The notes: generated from the letters alone by a model not told the origin. Positions 25,241-34,940 are shown, counted from the stretch's first letter. The stretch: 64,000 nucleotides of DNA from Bacteroidota bacterium (GCA_018267285.1 JAFDYU010000017.1:1-64000), one strand, 5' to 3'. Made by a program: numbers and translations.

Positions 25241-26407
25241 TTATACAAAATTGGGGTAAATCAATAAGTGCTTTCTTCTAACCGCTTCGAATATTTTTTT
25301 TCTAAATAGCTCGATGTTTTCTTTGTGAGTAGCTGAAACTATAACTACTTCCTCTTGTTCGAATTGACGATAGTGACTGCTTAAGGCATTCAAGTCAATT
25401 TGTTCTCTGTCCTTTAACAGATCGATTTTGTTCAATACTAAGATGGTGGGAATGTTGCCCGCACCAATATCTGCTAAGGTTTTGCGTACTACCGCTATTT
25501 GATTTTCGTGAAAGGGATGGGCAATATCTACCACGTGCAGTAATAAATCCGCTTCCCGTACTTCATCGAGAGTTGATTTAAACGATTCAATCAAGTGGTG
25601 TGGTAACTTTCGAATGAACCCAACCGTATCCGACAATAAAAAGGGAATATTTTCAATCACCACCTTCCGTACGGTTGAGTCTACGGTGGCAAACAATTTA
25701 TTTTCGGCTTTCACCTCAGCTTTTGACAGCACATTCATAAGTGTGCTCTTACCCACATTGGTATAGCCCACCAAAGCTACCCGCACAATTCCACTTCTGG
25801 ATTTACGCTGCGTGTGCCTCTGCTTGTCAATCTTTTCCAGTTCTTCTTTCAGTTTGGTGATCTGAAACCGCACCACTCTTCGGTCAGTTTCAATTTCTTT
25901 TTCGCCTGCTCCTCCCCGCGTGCCGGTTCCCCCACGCTGCCGTTCCAGATGCGTCCACATCCGCGTTAAACGAGGAAGCAAATATTGGTTCATGGCCAGC
26001 TCAACCTGTGTGCGTGCTTGTGCCGTTTGGGCACGCATTAAAAAAATGTCAAGGATGAGCAGAGAGCGATCGTAAATGCGCACCGACAGCTCTTTTCCCA
26101 GATTTAGCTCATTTTCCAAATTGCGCAGCTGCGAAGGGCTTAGGTCATCATCAAACAACAGGTAGTTGATCTTGTTTTCGGCCACAAACGATTTGATCTC
26201 CTGGAGTTTCCCTTTTCCCACAAACGTGCGGTTATCGGGCACAGGTAGTTTCTGGGTAAATCGTTTTACCGCATTGATTTTGATGGTTTCAGCCAAAAAG
26301 GCCAGCTCATCGAGATGTTCTTCGGTTTCTTCAACACGGGTATCTTTTGTACCCAGCGCCACCAGCACGGCTAAATTGTTTTGCCTTTCCATTTTGGCTG
26401 CAAACAT
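25241..26407 (-). CDS. hflX: GTPase HflX
   Basis: The 388-residue product has the HflX N-terminal domain ('TFVGKGKLQEIKSF', 'LLFDDDLSPSQLRNLE', 'RTQVELAMNQYLLPRL') and the Gly-rich GGTGTRGGAGEKEIETDRR linker. A TRAFAC-type G domain follows, with G1 GYTNVGKST, G3 DTVGF and G4 NKID. HflX binds the 50S subunit and rescues or splits stalled ribosomes under stress. The length is usual. Initiation could also be at the second Met (MERQNN), five codons in. It is divergent from the glycosyltransferase gene and convergent with the receptor. Confidence 0.96.
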   Translation of the reverse strand: MFAAKMERQNNLAVLVALGTKDTRVEETEEHLDELAFLAETIKINAVKRFTQKLPVPDNRTFVGKGKLQEIKSFVAENKINYLLFDDDLSPSQLRNLENELNLGKELSVRIYDRSLLILDIFLMRAQTAQARTQVELAMNQYLLPRLTRMWTHLERQRGGTGTRGGAGEKEIETDRRVVRFQITKLKEELEKIDKQRHTQRKSRSGIVRVALVGYTNVGKSTLMNVLSKAEVKAENKLFATVDSTVRKVVIENIPFLLSDTVGFIRKLPHHLIESFKSTLDEVREADLLLHVVDIAHPFHENQIAVVRKTLADIGAGNIPTILVLNKIDLLKDREQIDLNALSSHYRQFEQEEVVIVSATHKENIELFRKKIFEAVRRKHLLIYPNFV

Positions 26408-26529
26408 ATCTTAAAGTTGGTTTTATCCAAAGGTTACTTTTTATACCTTTACGGTAATGTAAACTCGGAAATGGGCTTTAATCATCTCATTTCGGCTACT
26501 AATACCTGAACCACTGTTGGCTTTTAACG

Positions 26530-27633
26530 ATGAGAATTGCAATTGTTTTAAACACGTCCTGGAACATCTATAATTTTAGGATGAATTTTGTGCGGGCGCT
26601 GATTGCCGATGGTCATGAGGTTCACACCATTGCTCCTCACGATGAATACACCCATCACCTAACCAATGCCGGTTGTTTGCATTACGATTTAAAAATGGAC
26701 AGCCGGGGGGCAAATTTTATCAAAGATTTTTTATTGATTTTTGAATTGCTCTCCACCTACCACCGGATAAAGCCGGATGTGATTTTGCACTATACGGTAA
26801 AACCAAATGTGTACGGAACATTGGCTGCAGCTATTTTAAGAATACCCTCTATCAATAACGTTTGCGGCTTAGGCACAATTTTTTTAAAAAAGAGCTGGGT
26901 CTCCACCGTGGCAATAGCCTTGTACAAAATAGCTTTCCGTTTTCCCAAAAAAGTTTTTTTTCAAAACCCGGACGATCTTGCCTTGTTCTTGGATAAAAAA
27001 TTGATAAAGTCTGACATTACAGATTTGCTGCCCGGATCGGGCATTGATTTAAAAAAATTTACACCGGCTAATTATTCACGAAATAAAAAATTCACCTTCC
27101 TACTTGTCTCGCGTTTAATTACCGATAAGGGCATACTGGAGTATATCGAAGCCATTAAACAATTAAAGGCCGAAGGTGTTGATGCCAAATTTCAAATACT
27201 TGGAGCAAAAGATCCCAACCACAGACGAGGCGTGAAATTAGAATTGGTAGACGAGTGGGTGCGCACCGAAGTTATTGAATACTTGGGAGCAACTCAGGAC
27301 GTTCGTCCGTTCATTCATCAGGCAGACTGTATTGTGCTCCCATCGTATCGAGAAGGGACTCCACGCACATTGCTCGAAGCAGCTAGCATTGCAAAGCCTA
27401 TAATCACCACTAATGTGCCCGGCTGCCATAACGTGGTAAGTGACGGCCACAATGGCTTGTTGTGCAAACTGAAAGATGCCAAAGACCTTGCATCGAAAAT
27501 GCAAACCATGCTTAGTTTCGATGACGAAAAACTCAGAACCATGGGGCTAAATGGAAGGAAAAAAGCGGAACAAGAATTTGACGAAACCATTGTTATCCAT
27601 CAATACTTCAAGGCAATACAAAAAATTGCTTAA
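26530..27633 (+). CDS. Glycosyltransferase family 4 protein
   Basis: The 367-residue GT-B enzyme has an N-terminal acceptor domain ('SWNIYNFRMNFVRALIADG', 'HYTVKPNVYG', 'NVCGLGTIF') and a donor domain starting 'FTFLLVSRLITDKGILEYIE'. The EX7E-type element appears in REGTPRTLLEAASIAKP. The sequence is of the type that transfers a hexose or N-acetylhexosamine to a lipid-linked sugar in capsule or exopolysaccharide synthesis. It begins the polysaccharide gene run; the export genes follow after 72 bases. Sugar specificity cannot be deduced. Confidence 0.9.
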   Translation: MRIAIVLNTSWNIYNFRMNFVRALIADGHEVHTIAPHDEYTHHLTNAGCLHYDLKMDSRGANFIKDFLLIFELLSTYHRIKPDVILHYTVKPNVYGTLAAAILRIPSINNVCGLGTIFLKKSWVSTVAIALYKIAFRFPKKVFFQNPDDLALFLDKKLIKSDITDLLPGSGIDLKKFTPANYSRNKKFTFLLVSRLITDKGILEYIEAIKQLKAEGVDAKFQILGAKDPNHRRGVKLELVDEWVRTEVIEYLGATQDVRPFIHQADCIVLPSYREGTPRTLLEAASIAKPIITTNVPGCHNVVSDGHNGLLCKLKDAKDLASKMQTMLSFDDEKLRTMGLNGRKKAEQEFDETIVIHQYFKAIQKIA

Positions 27634-27705
27634 CCCTAAGCCGGTAACACCTTAAATGGGTTATCTAAAATATCGTAATTTCACGCTGTTCTTAACCCCA
27701 TACTT

Positions 27706-28485
27706 GTGCGAAATCTGATTTTCTTGATTCTTATCAGTTTAGAATTAGGCGCTTGTGCATCGTATAAAAAAAATATTATGTTCAAGCCAACGGATGATGT
27801 TCAGCCGGAAGTTTTCAAAAAAGAAGCGGGTACCACCGAAAAAAACTATGTCATCCAAAAGAACGACCGTCTCCGGCTCGATATCTATTCCAACAAAGGT
27901 GAACGCCTGATTGATCCGAACCCGGATATGTCGGGGGCGGTTGTGAAAAATTCTCCCAAAGGGCAAGGCGGTCAGGCTCAAGACCAGGGCAGTGAACCCA
28001 ACACCTATTTGGTTGACATCAATGGAATTGCCAAATTACCTATGATAGGAGAACTAAAGTTGGAAGGTTTTACACTTCGGCAAGCAGAAGAAATTATTCA
28101 AAAAGAATATGCCAAATTTTTTAAAGATCCTTTTGTCGTCATGTCGTTTGCGAATAAGCGAGTGATTGTGCTTGGGGCCCCTGGCGGGTTGGTTGTACCG
28201 CTTTCCAACCAAAATGTAACCGTAGCCGAAGTGTTGGCGTTGGCTAAAGGAATTGACAACAATGCTCGGGCAGATAAAATTAAACTGGTGCGCGGAGAAC
28301 ATGTTTACCAACTTGATTTCAGTACCATTAAAGGATTCCATGAAGGGAATATGATTGCAGAGCCCGGTGATATTATTTATGTTGAACCCATCCGCAGGCC
28401 TTTCTCTGAAGCACTGAAAGACAATTATTTTCTTGTTTATGCCCTCATCTCACTCACAACAATTCTTTTAGTTAACAGAAGATAA
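27706..28485 (+). CDS. Polysaccharide export outer-membrane lipoprotein (Wza-like)
   Basis: The 259-residue product starts with GTG. It has a lipobox ELGAC (Cys17), a polysaccharide export domain ('YVIQKNDRLRLDIYSNKGE', 'YLVDINGIAKLPMIGELKL', 'EEIIQKEYAKFF') and an SLBB-like domain ('RVIVLGAPGGLVVPLSNQ'). It ends with one hydrophobic segment (YFLVYALISLTTILLV), as in other Bacteroidota Wza proteins. It forms the outer-membrane exit channel that works with the Wzz/BY-kinase encoded four bases downstream. Confidence 0.92.
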   Translation: MRNLIFLILISLELGACASYKKNIMFKPTDDVQPEVFKKEAGTTEKNYVIQKNDRLRLDIYSNKGERLIDPNPDMSGAVVKNSPKGQGGQAQDQGSEPNTYLVDINGIAKLPMIGELKLEGFTLRQAEEIIQKEYAKFFKDPFVVMSFANKRVIVLGAPGGLVVPLSNQNVTVAEVLALAKGIDNNARADKIKLVRGEHVYQLDFSTIKGFHEGNMIAEPGDIIYVEPIRRPFSEALKDNYFLVYALISLTTILLVNRR

Positions 28486-28489
28486 GCCC

Positions 28490-30820
28490 TTGAAAGAAAT
28501 TACAGACCATAATAAAATTATAGTTTCGTCCGCTCAAGATAGCATTGACGTTGAAAAACTAAGATCAGTTGTTCAATACAATAAGTGGTGGATTGCTTTG
28601 ATTTTTGTTTTGTGCAATCTGGCAGCCTACCTCGCCACTCGCTGGACCAAAGATATTTTTGAATCGGAATCAGAATTACGGCTGGACATCAAAAGAGATG
28701 CAACCGATCTGGGCATTAAAGAGGTGGTTCAAGACGCAAATATCGACATCATATCTGGAGAAATTGAACAGATCCGCTCTAAACTATTTCTTAATAAAAT
28801 TATTGACTCACTCGATCTTACCGTCAGTTATTTCAGTGAGGGGAATGTATTGAATAACGAACTATACAAGCAAGCACCTTTCAAAATAAAACTTTTGAAA
28901 AGCACTCATGATGCTGAGAACATCCCAATCTTTTTAACCCCCATCAACCGCGATCGTTTTAAACTTAAACTAAAAAACAGGCCGGTAGAAGTTGAGGGCG
29001 ATTTCAATACACCGATAAAATTGTTGGGTACTGAATTTGTCGTGATAAATCCTGGAGGCCTTACCGAACATGACCCCAACGACTATTATTTCGTTATCAA
29101 TAGTCGGCAGAACTTAATCAGCTACTTAAGTAGTAATACCACCGTTGAGCCTCTGAACATCAACGCGAACACCATTAGGATTTCGTTTAAAGATAACAAT
29201 GCTTCAAAGGCTGTGGACATCGTAAACAAAATTGATTCGGTGTATTTGATGTACAGCAACTTACAAAAAAATTTAGCCAACAAGCAAAAAATCGACTGGC
29301 TTAACCGCGAGCTCGAGCAGTTGGAGAAGCGGATGGAGAGTTTCGAAAACTATTTTGAAAATTTCACACTCGAAAACAAAACCAGCGATGCGAGCACCGA
29401 AATGAAGAACACCATTAAGCTTATCAACCGCTACGATTCTCAACGTTATATTCTTAACAAAAGAATTATCGAGTTAACCACACTGATGGATAATTTGCTT
29501 TCGAATAAGCGGCAAAATTATTTAACTCAATATTCATTCTTGCCCGATTACCTAAACAAACGAATTGATGCGCTCGGGCTGTTAACTCAGGAGCGAGATA
29601 AACTGTCGCTCGCGTACAATGAAAACACTCTTGCGTTCACACAAAAAAATAAAGAAGTGAGCTCGTTGAAAGATCAACTCTTTGGCCAACTAACTTCGCT
29701 TAAAGAAGATTGGCTTAAAACGATGTCTGATTTATTAGTTCAAAAACAAAAACTGGAAAAAGAATTCCTTTCGATGCCGGACAAGAATACCAAGTTTTCT
29801 AAGAACCAACGCTTTTACAATTTGTTTACCGATTTTTATTTGTCGATGATGCAATCTAAGGCACAATTTGAAATTGCCCAGGCAGGGAGCACTCCGGATT
29901 TTAAAATTTTATCTCCTGCCTCAACCCCCAAGGATCCGGCACGGCAGCGTAAGTTGGTTATTCATGGAATAGGGATAGCTGCCTCCATTACGCTGGCTTT
30001 CTTTTTTATTGGATTTGCATACTTGTTGGATAATAAAATAACCAGCGTTAAAGAAATCGATCATTCAATTGACTTACCCGTACTCGGAGTTATTCCGGCT
30101 TCGCGCAATCCAAGATCTTCGGGGATATTGGTGCAGGAAAATCCAAGATCTATGACAAGCGAAGCCATACGTTCGCTTCGAACAAATCTTGATTTTTTCA
30201 CATCGGGTGGAAACAAAAAAATAATAACCGTTTCTTCTTCCATCTCGGGCGAGGGGAAATCGTTTTTAGCGGCTAATCTGGGAGGAGTTTTGGCTCTGTC
30301 CAACAAAAAGGTGGTATTGCTTGATCTCGATATGCGCAAAGTTACTAAACCCGATTACGGCAACACAGACAGGCCACACGAGGGGTTGAGTACAATTCTC
30401 ATCAATAAAAATCATTGGCGCGACTGTGTACAAAACACAAAAATTGAAAACCTCGATTTTATTTCCGCAGGCCCACAGCCGCCTAATCCTTCCGAGCTCT
30501 TGGTAAATGGTGAGTTCACCAAATTAATTGATGAGATACGGGAAGAGTATGATTTTATATTGATGGACACACCACCTGCGGGTCTGGTTACGGATGCCAT
30601 TATGGCCATGCGCAAATCAGACCTTTCCATTTTTGTGGTGCGTGCCAACTATTCGAAGAAAGAGTTCTTGAGAAACATCAATCGACTTGTAACCGTAAAT
30701 AAATTAAATAACGTAGCCATAGTGCTCAATGCCTTGCCCCAATCCGAGAAACTTTATGGTTATGGCTACTACGAAGAATACGGCAAGAAAAAACAGTGGT
30801 GGAATTTTTCAAAAAGTTGA
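28490..30820 (+). CDS. Polysaccharide co-polymerase fused to BY tyrosine kinase (Wzc-like)
   Basis: The 776-residue inner-membrane protein has a first helix near 34-50, a large periplasmic Wzz domain with coiled coil, and a second helix near 490-510. The cytoplasmic BY-kinase carries Walker A SSISGEGKSF (about 583-592), Walker A' VVLLDLDMRK and Walker B ILMDTPP. The C-terminal Tyr cluster YGYGYYEEYG is the autophosphorylation tail. It controls chain length and export. The start must be TTG at 28490 (or a rarer codon), because no ATG precedes the first helix. It sits four bases after the Wza-like gene and is followed directly by its probable phosphatase. Confidence 0.94.
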   Translation: MKEITDHNKIIVSSAQDSIDVEKLRSVVQYNKWWIALIFVLCNLAAYLATRWTKDIFESESELRLDIKRDATDLGIKEVVQDANIDIISGEIEQIRSKLFLNKIIDSLDLTVSYFSEGNVLNNELYKQAPFKIKLLKSTHDAENIPIFLTPINRDRFKLKLKNRPVEVEGDFNTPIKLLGTEFVVINPGGLTEHDPNDYYFVINSRQNLISYLSSNTTVEPLNINANTIRISFKDNNASKAVDIVNKIDSVYLMYSNLQKNLANKQKIDWLNRELEQLEKRMESFENYFENFTLENKTSDASTEMKNTIKLINRYDSQRYILNKRIIELTTLMDNLLSNKRQNYLTQYSFLPDYLNKRIDALGLLTQERDKLSLAYNENTLAFTQKNKEVSSLKDQLFGQLTSLKEDWLKTMSDLLVQKQKLEKEFLSMPDKNTKFSKNQRFYNLFTDFYLSMMQSKAQFEIAQAGSTPDFKILSPASTPKDPARQRKLVIHGIGIAASITLAFFFIGFAYLLDNKITSVKEIDHSIDLPVLGVIPASRNPRSSGILVQENPRSMTSEAIRSLRTNLDFFTSGGNKKIITVSSSISGEGKSFLAANLGGVLALSNKKVVLLDLDMRKVTKPDYGNTDRPHEGLSTILINKNHWRDCVQNTKIENLDFISAGPQPPNPSELLVNGEFTKLIDEIREEYDFILMDTPPAGLVTDAIMAMRKSDLSIFVVRANYSKKEFLRNINRLVTVNKLNNVAIVLNALPQSEKLYGYGYYEEYGKKKQWWNFSKS

Positions 30821-31540
30821 GTGTTTTCATTTTTTTCAAAAAAGAAAAAACCGGATTTCGTACTTCATACAGACGTGCACTCTCACCTGCTGCCCGGCAT
30901 TGATGACGGAGTACAGTCGCTTGAAGAAGCTGCCGAGGTTATACTTAAGTTAATGGATGCGGGCTACAAAAAATTAATTACCACACCTCACATCATTAGC
31001 GATTCGTATAAAAACACTCCGGAAATAATATCCGCAAAGCTTCAGGAATTAAAAATTTTTCTAAAATCAAAAAATATTGAAATCTCCATTCAGGCGGCCG
31101 CAGAGTATTACCTCGATACGTGGCTCATCAATCAAGTAGAGAGTAATCAAAAACTACTCACTTTTTCTGATAATTATGTACTTTTTGAAATGAACTATGT
31201 TTCAGAACCCTTTCAATTAAATGATTTCATTTTCAAATTGATCACACAAGGATACCGCCCCGTTCTTGCGCACCCGGAGCGTTATCAGTTTATGACGATC
31301 GCCAAAGCCGAAGACATTCGCCAACGTGGTGTATTGCTGCAACTCAATATTTTATCGCTGATCGGTTTTTATTCAAAACCCGTGCAACGATTGGCACAGC
31401 AGTTGGTAAACCATGGCCTCATCGATCTCTTGGGCAGCGATTGCCATCGTCTTCCGCATGCTTCCGCACTTACCGATGCTTTTGCCGATAAGCATTTTGA
31501 AAAAGCAATGAAACTTCCTCTTTACAATAACCTCCTCTGA
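30821..31540 (+). CDS. PHP-type tyrosine-protein phosphatase (YwqE/CpsB-like)
   Basis: This 239-residue cytoplasmic enzyme has PHP metal-binding motifs DVHSHLLPGIDDG (His20, His22), TTPHI, AHPERY and GSDCH. Manganese-dependent phosphatases of this family dephosphorylate the BY-kinase Tyr tail, which fits its position directly after the kinase gene. Translation starts at a GTG that abuts the TGA of the kinase gene. The length is slightly below the 250-260 usual in Firmicutes but normal for Bacteroidota. Confidence 0.93.
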   Translation: MFSFFSKKKKPDFVLHTDVHSHLLPGIDDGVQSLEEAAEVILKLMDAGYKKLITTPHIISDSYKNTPEIISAKLQELKIFLKSKNIEISIQAAAEYYLDTWLINQVESNQKLLTFSDNYVLFEMNYVSEPFQLNDFIFKLITQGYRPVLAHPERYQFMTIAKAEDIRQRGVLLQLNILSLIGFYSKPVQRLAQQLVNHGLIDLLGSDCHRLPHASALTDAFADKHFEKAMKLPLYNNLL

Positions 31541-31542
31541 AT

Positions 31543-32526
31543 ATGATTGCCATTACCGGTGCCAATGGGCTTTTGGGGAGTTTCATCTTAAAAAGATTTA
31601 CAGATGAACAAATGCCGGTTATTGGCCTGAAGCGATCAAGCAGTGATCTTTCCTTAATTCAAAAACCAACTGAAATAGAATGGAGAGATGTTGATATTAC
31701 CGATAGCCTCTCGGTGGATGAAGCGCTCCTCGGAGTTGAAACGGTGATACACACAGCCGCTATGGTTTCGTTCGACCCCCGATCAAAAGAAAAGGTTTAT
31801 CGAACGAATGTGGAAGGAACCCGAAACATTGTCAACGCGTGTTTGTCGTTGGGGATAAAACGATTGATTTTTATCAGTTCTGTCGCTGCTTTGGGGAGAA
31901 AAAAAGGACAAACTCTAATTGATGAAGATACCCAATGGGTAGACAGCAATTTAAATTCGGATTATGCAAAGTCGAAATACCTGGCAGAACTGGAGGTGTT
32001 TCGCGGGCAGGAAGAAGGATTAAATATTTCAATCGTAAATCCGTCTGTGATTCTTGCCCCTGCCAATGCCGATAAAAGCAGCGCACAAGTTTTTAAATAC
32101 GTGAACCAAGAACGAAAATTTTATACAGACGGGGATATCAACTACGTTGATGTTCGAGATGTAGCTGAAATTGTTTTCAGGTTGTACCAAAATAAAATCT
32201 CAGGCGAAAAATTTATTGCCAGCGGAGGGCAGGTCGCCTTGAAAGAGTTAATGGCTCAAATTGCACAACGACTTGGTAAACCATCTCCTTCTATAAAAAT
32301 AGCCCCACGGTTTCTGCAACTTGCTGCCTGGGCCGAAGAAATACGTTGCAGGTTCACGGGGGCTGAGGCCGTCATCAGCCGGCAATCGGTGAAAATGCCA
32401 AAAGAAAAATTTGTTTATCAGAACGAAAAGTCCATCAATCGTTTGCAGGTACAATATACACCGCTTTCCAACACGTTAGACTGGTGTTGTGCGCATTACA
32501 AAACGGTGTTTAGTACAAACAAATGA
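31543..32526 (+). CDS. NAD-dependent epimerase/dehydratase (extended SDR)
   Basis: The 327-residue protein has the Rossmann motif GANGLLGS (6-13), the Asp of DVDITD, an active-site Ser in ISSVAALG and the YxxxK pair Tyr141/Lys145 (YAKSK). It is an extended SDR, related to nucleotide-sugar epimerases and dihydroflavonol-reductase-like enzymes. It starts two bases after the phosphatase gene, so it is probably part of the polysaccharide operon. The exact substrate is not evident. No Wzx flippase or Wzy polymerase follows, so the remaining polysaccharide genes lie elsewhere. Confidence 0.88.
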   Translation: MIAITGANGLLGSFILKRFTDEQMPVIGLKRSSSDLSLIQKPTEIEWRDVDITDSLSVDEALLGVETVIHTAAMVSFDPRSKEKVYRTNVEGTRNIVNACLSLGIKRLIFISSVAALGRKKGQTLIDEDTQWVDSNLNSDYAKSKYLAELEVFRGQEEGLNISIVNPSVILAPANADKSSAQVFKYVNQERKFYTDGDINYVDVRDVAEIVFRLYQNKISGEKFIASGGQVALKELMAQIAQRLGKPSPSIKIAPRFLQLAAWAEEIRCRFTGAEAVISRQSVKMPKEKFVYQNEKSINRLQVQYTPLSNTLDWCCAHYKTVFSTNK

Positions 32527-32615
32527 AAATTACAAGATTGACGTTAACAATTTTAATGACGATTTTTGCAATGAATCCGGGGGCTTTTTACACGCGGATT
32601 TTTTTAATTAATTTA

Positions 32616-32630
32616 GGCAAACCTTTTGCC
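32616..32630. promoter_or_regulatory. Short palindrome upstream of the TPR gene
   Basis: GGCAAA at 32616-32621 and TTTGCC at 32625-32630 form a perfect 6-bp inverted repeat with a three-base loop, ending two bases before the ATG at 32633. It could fold over the start region or be an operator half-site pair. Confidence 0.3.
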
Positions 32631-32632
32631 CA

Positions 32633-34042
32633 ATGGCTCAAGAATTCAGGAAACGAGAAGAGGAAGAGTTGATCAAGCGTTACGAAGAAAGTCTCCGAAA
32701 AAACGCCCTTGGTTTTTACGACATCGACAGCTATGAGATCATCATCGATCACTACATGGCGCAATCGAAATTTAAAAAAGCATTGACTGCCGTAAATTTT
32801 GCGATCACTCAATTCCCCTTTTCAACAGAACTGCTTACCGTTAAAGCGCAAGTGCTTTCTCACCTTAAACAATACGATGAAGCATTGGCGCTTCTCGACA
32901 CCGCCAAAAATCTTCACCCGAATGACCTCGAAATTTATTTATCGATCGGATCGGTACAGTCGTTACGGGGCAAACATGAAGAAGCCATTGCTACCTACGA
33001 GCAGGCACTGAGTTTTGCCAATGAAGAAGAACATGATGAATTGTATTACAACATTGGCCTCGCCTACCAAAGTCTGGAAGATTACGAAAAAGCTATTGCT
33101 TCCTACAAAAAATCGATCGAAATAAATATTACGCACGAAGGTTCTTTGTACGAGCTCGCTTTTTGTCTTGACATTGTAGGCCAACTTGAAAGCAGTTTGG
33201 CTTATTACAAAAAATTTATTGATGAAGATCCCTACTCGGCTGCTGCCTGGTATAATTTAGGAATTGTATGCAATAAGCTCGAGAAGTTTGAAGAAGCCAT
33301 AGAAGCTTACGAGTTTGCGTTAGCTATTGATGAAAACTTTGCATCGGCCCGGTTCAATATGGGCAACTCGCTCATGAACCTGGAGATGTACGCAAAGGCG
33401 TTAGAAGAATTTAAAAAGACTATAGAAATTGAAGGGCCGAGCCCTGAAGTATATTGTTGCATAGGTGCTGCTTATGAAAATTTAGAACAGTATGATTTGG
33501 GTTTGAAGTTCTACCAGAAATCTACCAAGCTTGATCCGCTTTATGACGAAGCCCTGTTTGGCGCTGGCTCTTGCCTCGAAAAACTGGAAAAGTGGTATCA
33601 AGCTCTTCATTTTTTTAACAAAGCCATTAAAGTAAGTAACGACAATTCAGACTACTGGAAAGCCGCTGCACATGCCGAGTATAAGATCGGCAATATTATT
33701 TCAAGCATCAGCGCCTACGAAGAAGCTAGCCTACTTGGCCCAAGCGATAAAGAAATATGGCTCAACTGGTCGTTCATCTATTACGAACAGGGCGAACACG
33801 AAAAAGCAGTAGAAATTCTATTGCAAGGAATGGAAGTAATTCCGCACGAAGCCGATTTCTTTTTCCGGATGACTGCCTATTTAATCGAAGCCGGAAAATT
33901 TAAGGAAGCAATTAACTATCTGGAAAACGGATTGATCTTAAACTTTGAAGGACACACCGTGTTATTCGATTTCTTCCCCAAACTCGAAACCCAAAAAGCT
34001 CTTTTTAAAATCATCGAACAATATCGAAAAGAAAATCCCTGA
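32633..34042 (+). CDS. Cytoplasmic tetratricopeptide repeat protein
   Basis: The 469-residue product has no signal peptide and is almost wholly TPR. About ten to twelve 34-residue units are recognisable, for example 'DELYYNIGLAYQSLEDYEKA', 'AAAWYNLGIVCNKLEKFEEA' and 'ASARFNMGNSLMNLEMYAKA'. It is acidic, and probably a scaffold. Its stop overlaps the next gene start (TGATG), so it is translationally coupled to the phosphosulfolactate synthase gene. No specific partner can be named. Confidence 0.88.
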   Translation: MAQEFRKREEEELIKRYEESLRKNALGFYDIDSYEIIIDHYMAQSKFKKALTAVNFAITQFPFSTELLTVKAQVLSHLKQYDEALALLDTAKNLHPNDLEIYLSIGSVQSLRGKHEEAIATYEQALSFANEEEHDELYYNIGLAYQSLEDYEKAIASYKKSIEINITHEGSLYELAFCLDIVGQLESSLAYYKKFIDEDPYSAAAWYNLGIVCNKLEKFEEAIEAYEFALAIDENFASARFNMGNSLMNLEMYAKALEEFKKTIEIEGPSPEVYCCIGAAYENLEQYDLGLKFYQKSTKLDPLYDEALFGAGSCLEKLEKWYQALHFFNKAIKVSNDNSDYWKAAAHAEYKIGNIISSISAYEEASLLGPSDKEIWLNWSFIYYEQGEHEKAVEILLQGMEVIPHEADFFFRMTAYLIEAGKFKEAINYLENGLILNFEGHTVLFDFFPKLETQKALFKIIEQYRKENP

Positions 34043-34845
34043 TGAACTTTACACTAAAAAATTTACCGGAGCGAACTTTAAAACCTCGCCAAACCGGCTT
34101 TACTATGGCTATGGACAAAGGCCTAAGTGTGCGCGAAGCCGAAGATTTTGTAAGTATCGCAGCACCTTACGTTGACATTGTGAAACTGGGCTGGGCAACT
34201 TCGTACGTAACTCCAAACCTCAAAGAAAAAATTAAAGTATACCACGATGCGGGTATTCCTTGCTATTTTGGTGGCACGCTCTTCGAGGCATTTATCATTC
34301 GCGATCAATTCGATGATTACCGCAAAGTGCTCGACAAATACAACCTGTCGTATGCCGAAGTTTCAGACGGTTCCATCGATCTCGACCACGATAAAAAATT
34401 AGAGTATATCAGTAAGCTCTCAAAACAGGTTACAATCCTCAGCGAAGTGGGCTCCAAAGATGCCGACAAAATTATCCCTCCGTACAAGTGGATTGAACTC
34501 ATGCAAAAAGAACTTGATGCAGGCGCCTGGAAAGTTATAGGTGAAGCCCGTGAAGGTGGAAATGTGGGTCTGTTTCGTTCAACCGGTGAAGTGCGCTCAG
34601 GTTTGGTGCAGGAAATCCTGACTAAAATTCCGTTTGAGAAAATAATTTGGGAAGCCCCGCAGAAAGCTCAGCAAGTGTGGTTTATTCAATTGCTCGGTGC
34701 TAACGTAAATCTCGGCAACATTGCGCCCAATGAAGTTATCCCCTTGGAAACAATACGGCTGGGGCTGCGTGGCGATACGTTTTTACATTTCCTTGGGCTG
34801 GAGCGTAAAAAAGACAATACAGCACCTCCGTTTCATGCCGATTGA
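34042..34845 (+). CDS. Phosphosulfolactate synthase (ComA-like)
   Basis: The 267-residue protein matches the ComA family TIM barrel: 'RQTGFTMAMDKGLSVREAEDF', 'DIVKLGWATSYV', 'GTLFEAF', 'EVSDGSIDL' and 'VIGEAREGGNVGLF'. ComA condenses phosphoenolpyruvate with sulfite to phosphosulfolactate, the first step of coenzyme M synthesis in archaea. Bacteroidota do not make coenzyme M. A plausible purpose is sulfolactate or cysteate supply for sulfonolipids, which Cytophagales contain, but this is inference. It is coupled to the upstream TPR gene; aroE follows after 176 bases with its own promoter box. Confidence 0.88.
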   Translation: MNFTLKNLPERTLKPRQTGFTMAMDKGLSVREAEDFVSIAAPYVDIVKLGWATSYVTPNLKEKIKVYHDAGIPCYFGGTLFEAFIIRDQFDDYRKVLDKYNLSYAEVSDGSIDLDHDKKLEYISKLSKQVTILSEVGSKDADKIIPPYKWIELMQKELDAGAWKVIGEAREGGNVGLFRSTGEVRSGLVQEILTKIPFEKIIWEAPQKAQQVWFIQLLGANVNLGNIAPNEVIPLETIRLGLRGDTFLHFLGLERKKDNTAPPFHAD

Positions 34846-34940
34846 CCCAAAAGTAATTGGTTAACTTGCTGTTAATTAGAGTTTTGTAAAATACCCAAGC
34901 GAAAATATTACGTGATTCTATTTTATTTTCGTTGAGCATT

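Noticed and set aside
32523-32672. 49-codon ORF whose ATG overlaps the epimerase stop, with a hydrophobic N-terminus
   Set aside because: It runs through the start of the TPR gene, has no family resemblance after the hydrophobic part, and is probably chance. Only the coupling position speaks for it.
34861-34880. TTAAC/GTTAA inverted repeat downstream of the phosphosulfolactate synthase gene as a second copy of the uvrB palindrome
   Set aside because: Only five bases pair per arm, and the half-site does not match TTAACAGTTA.
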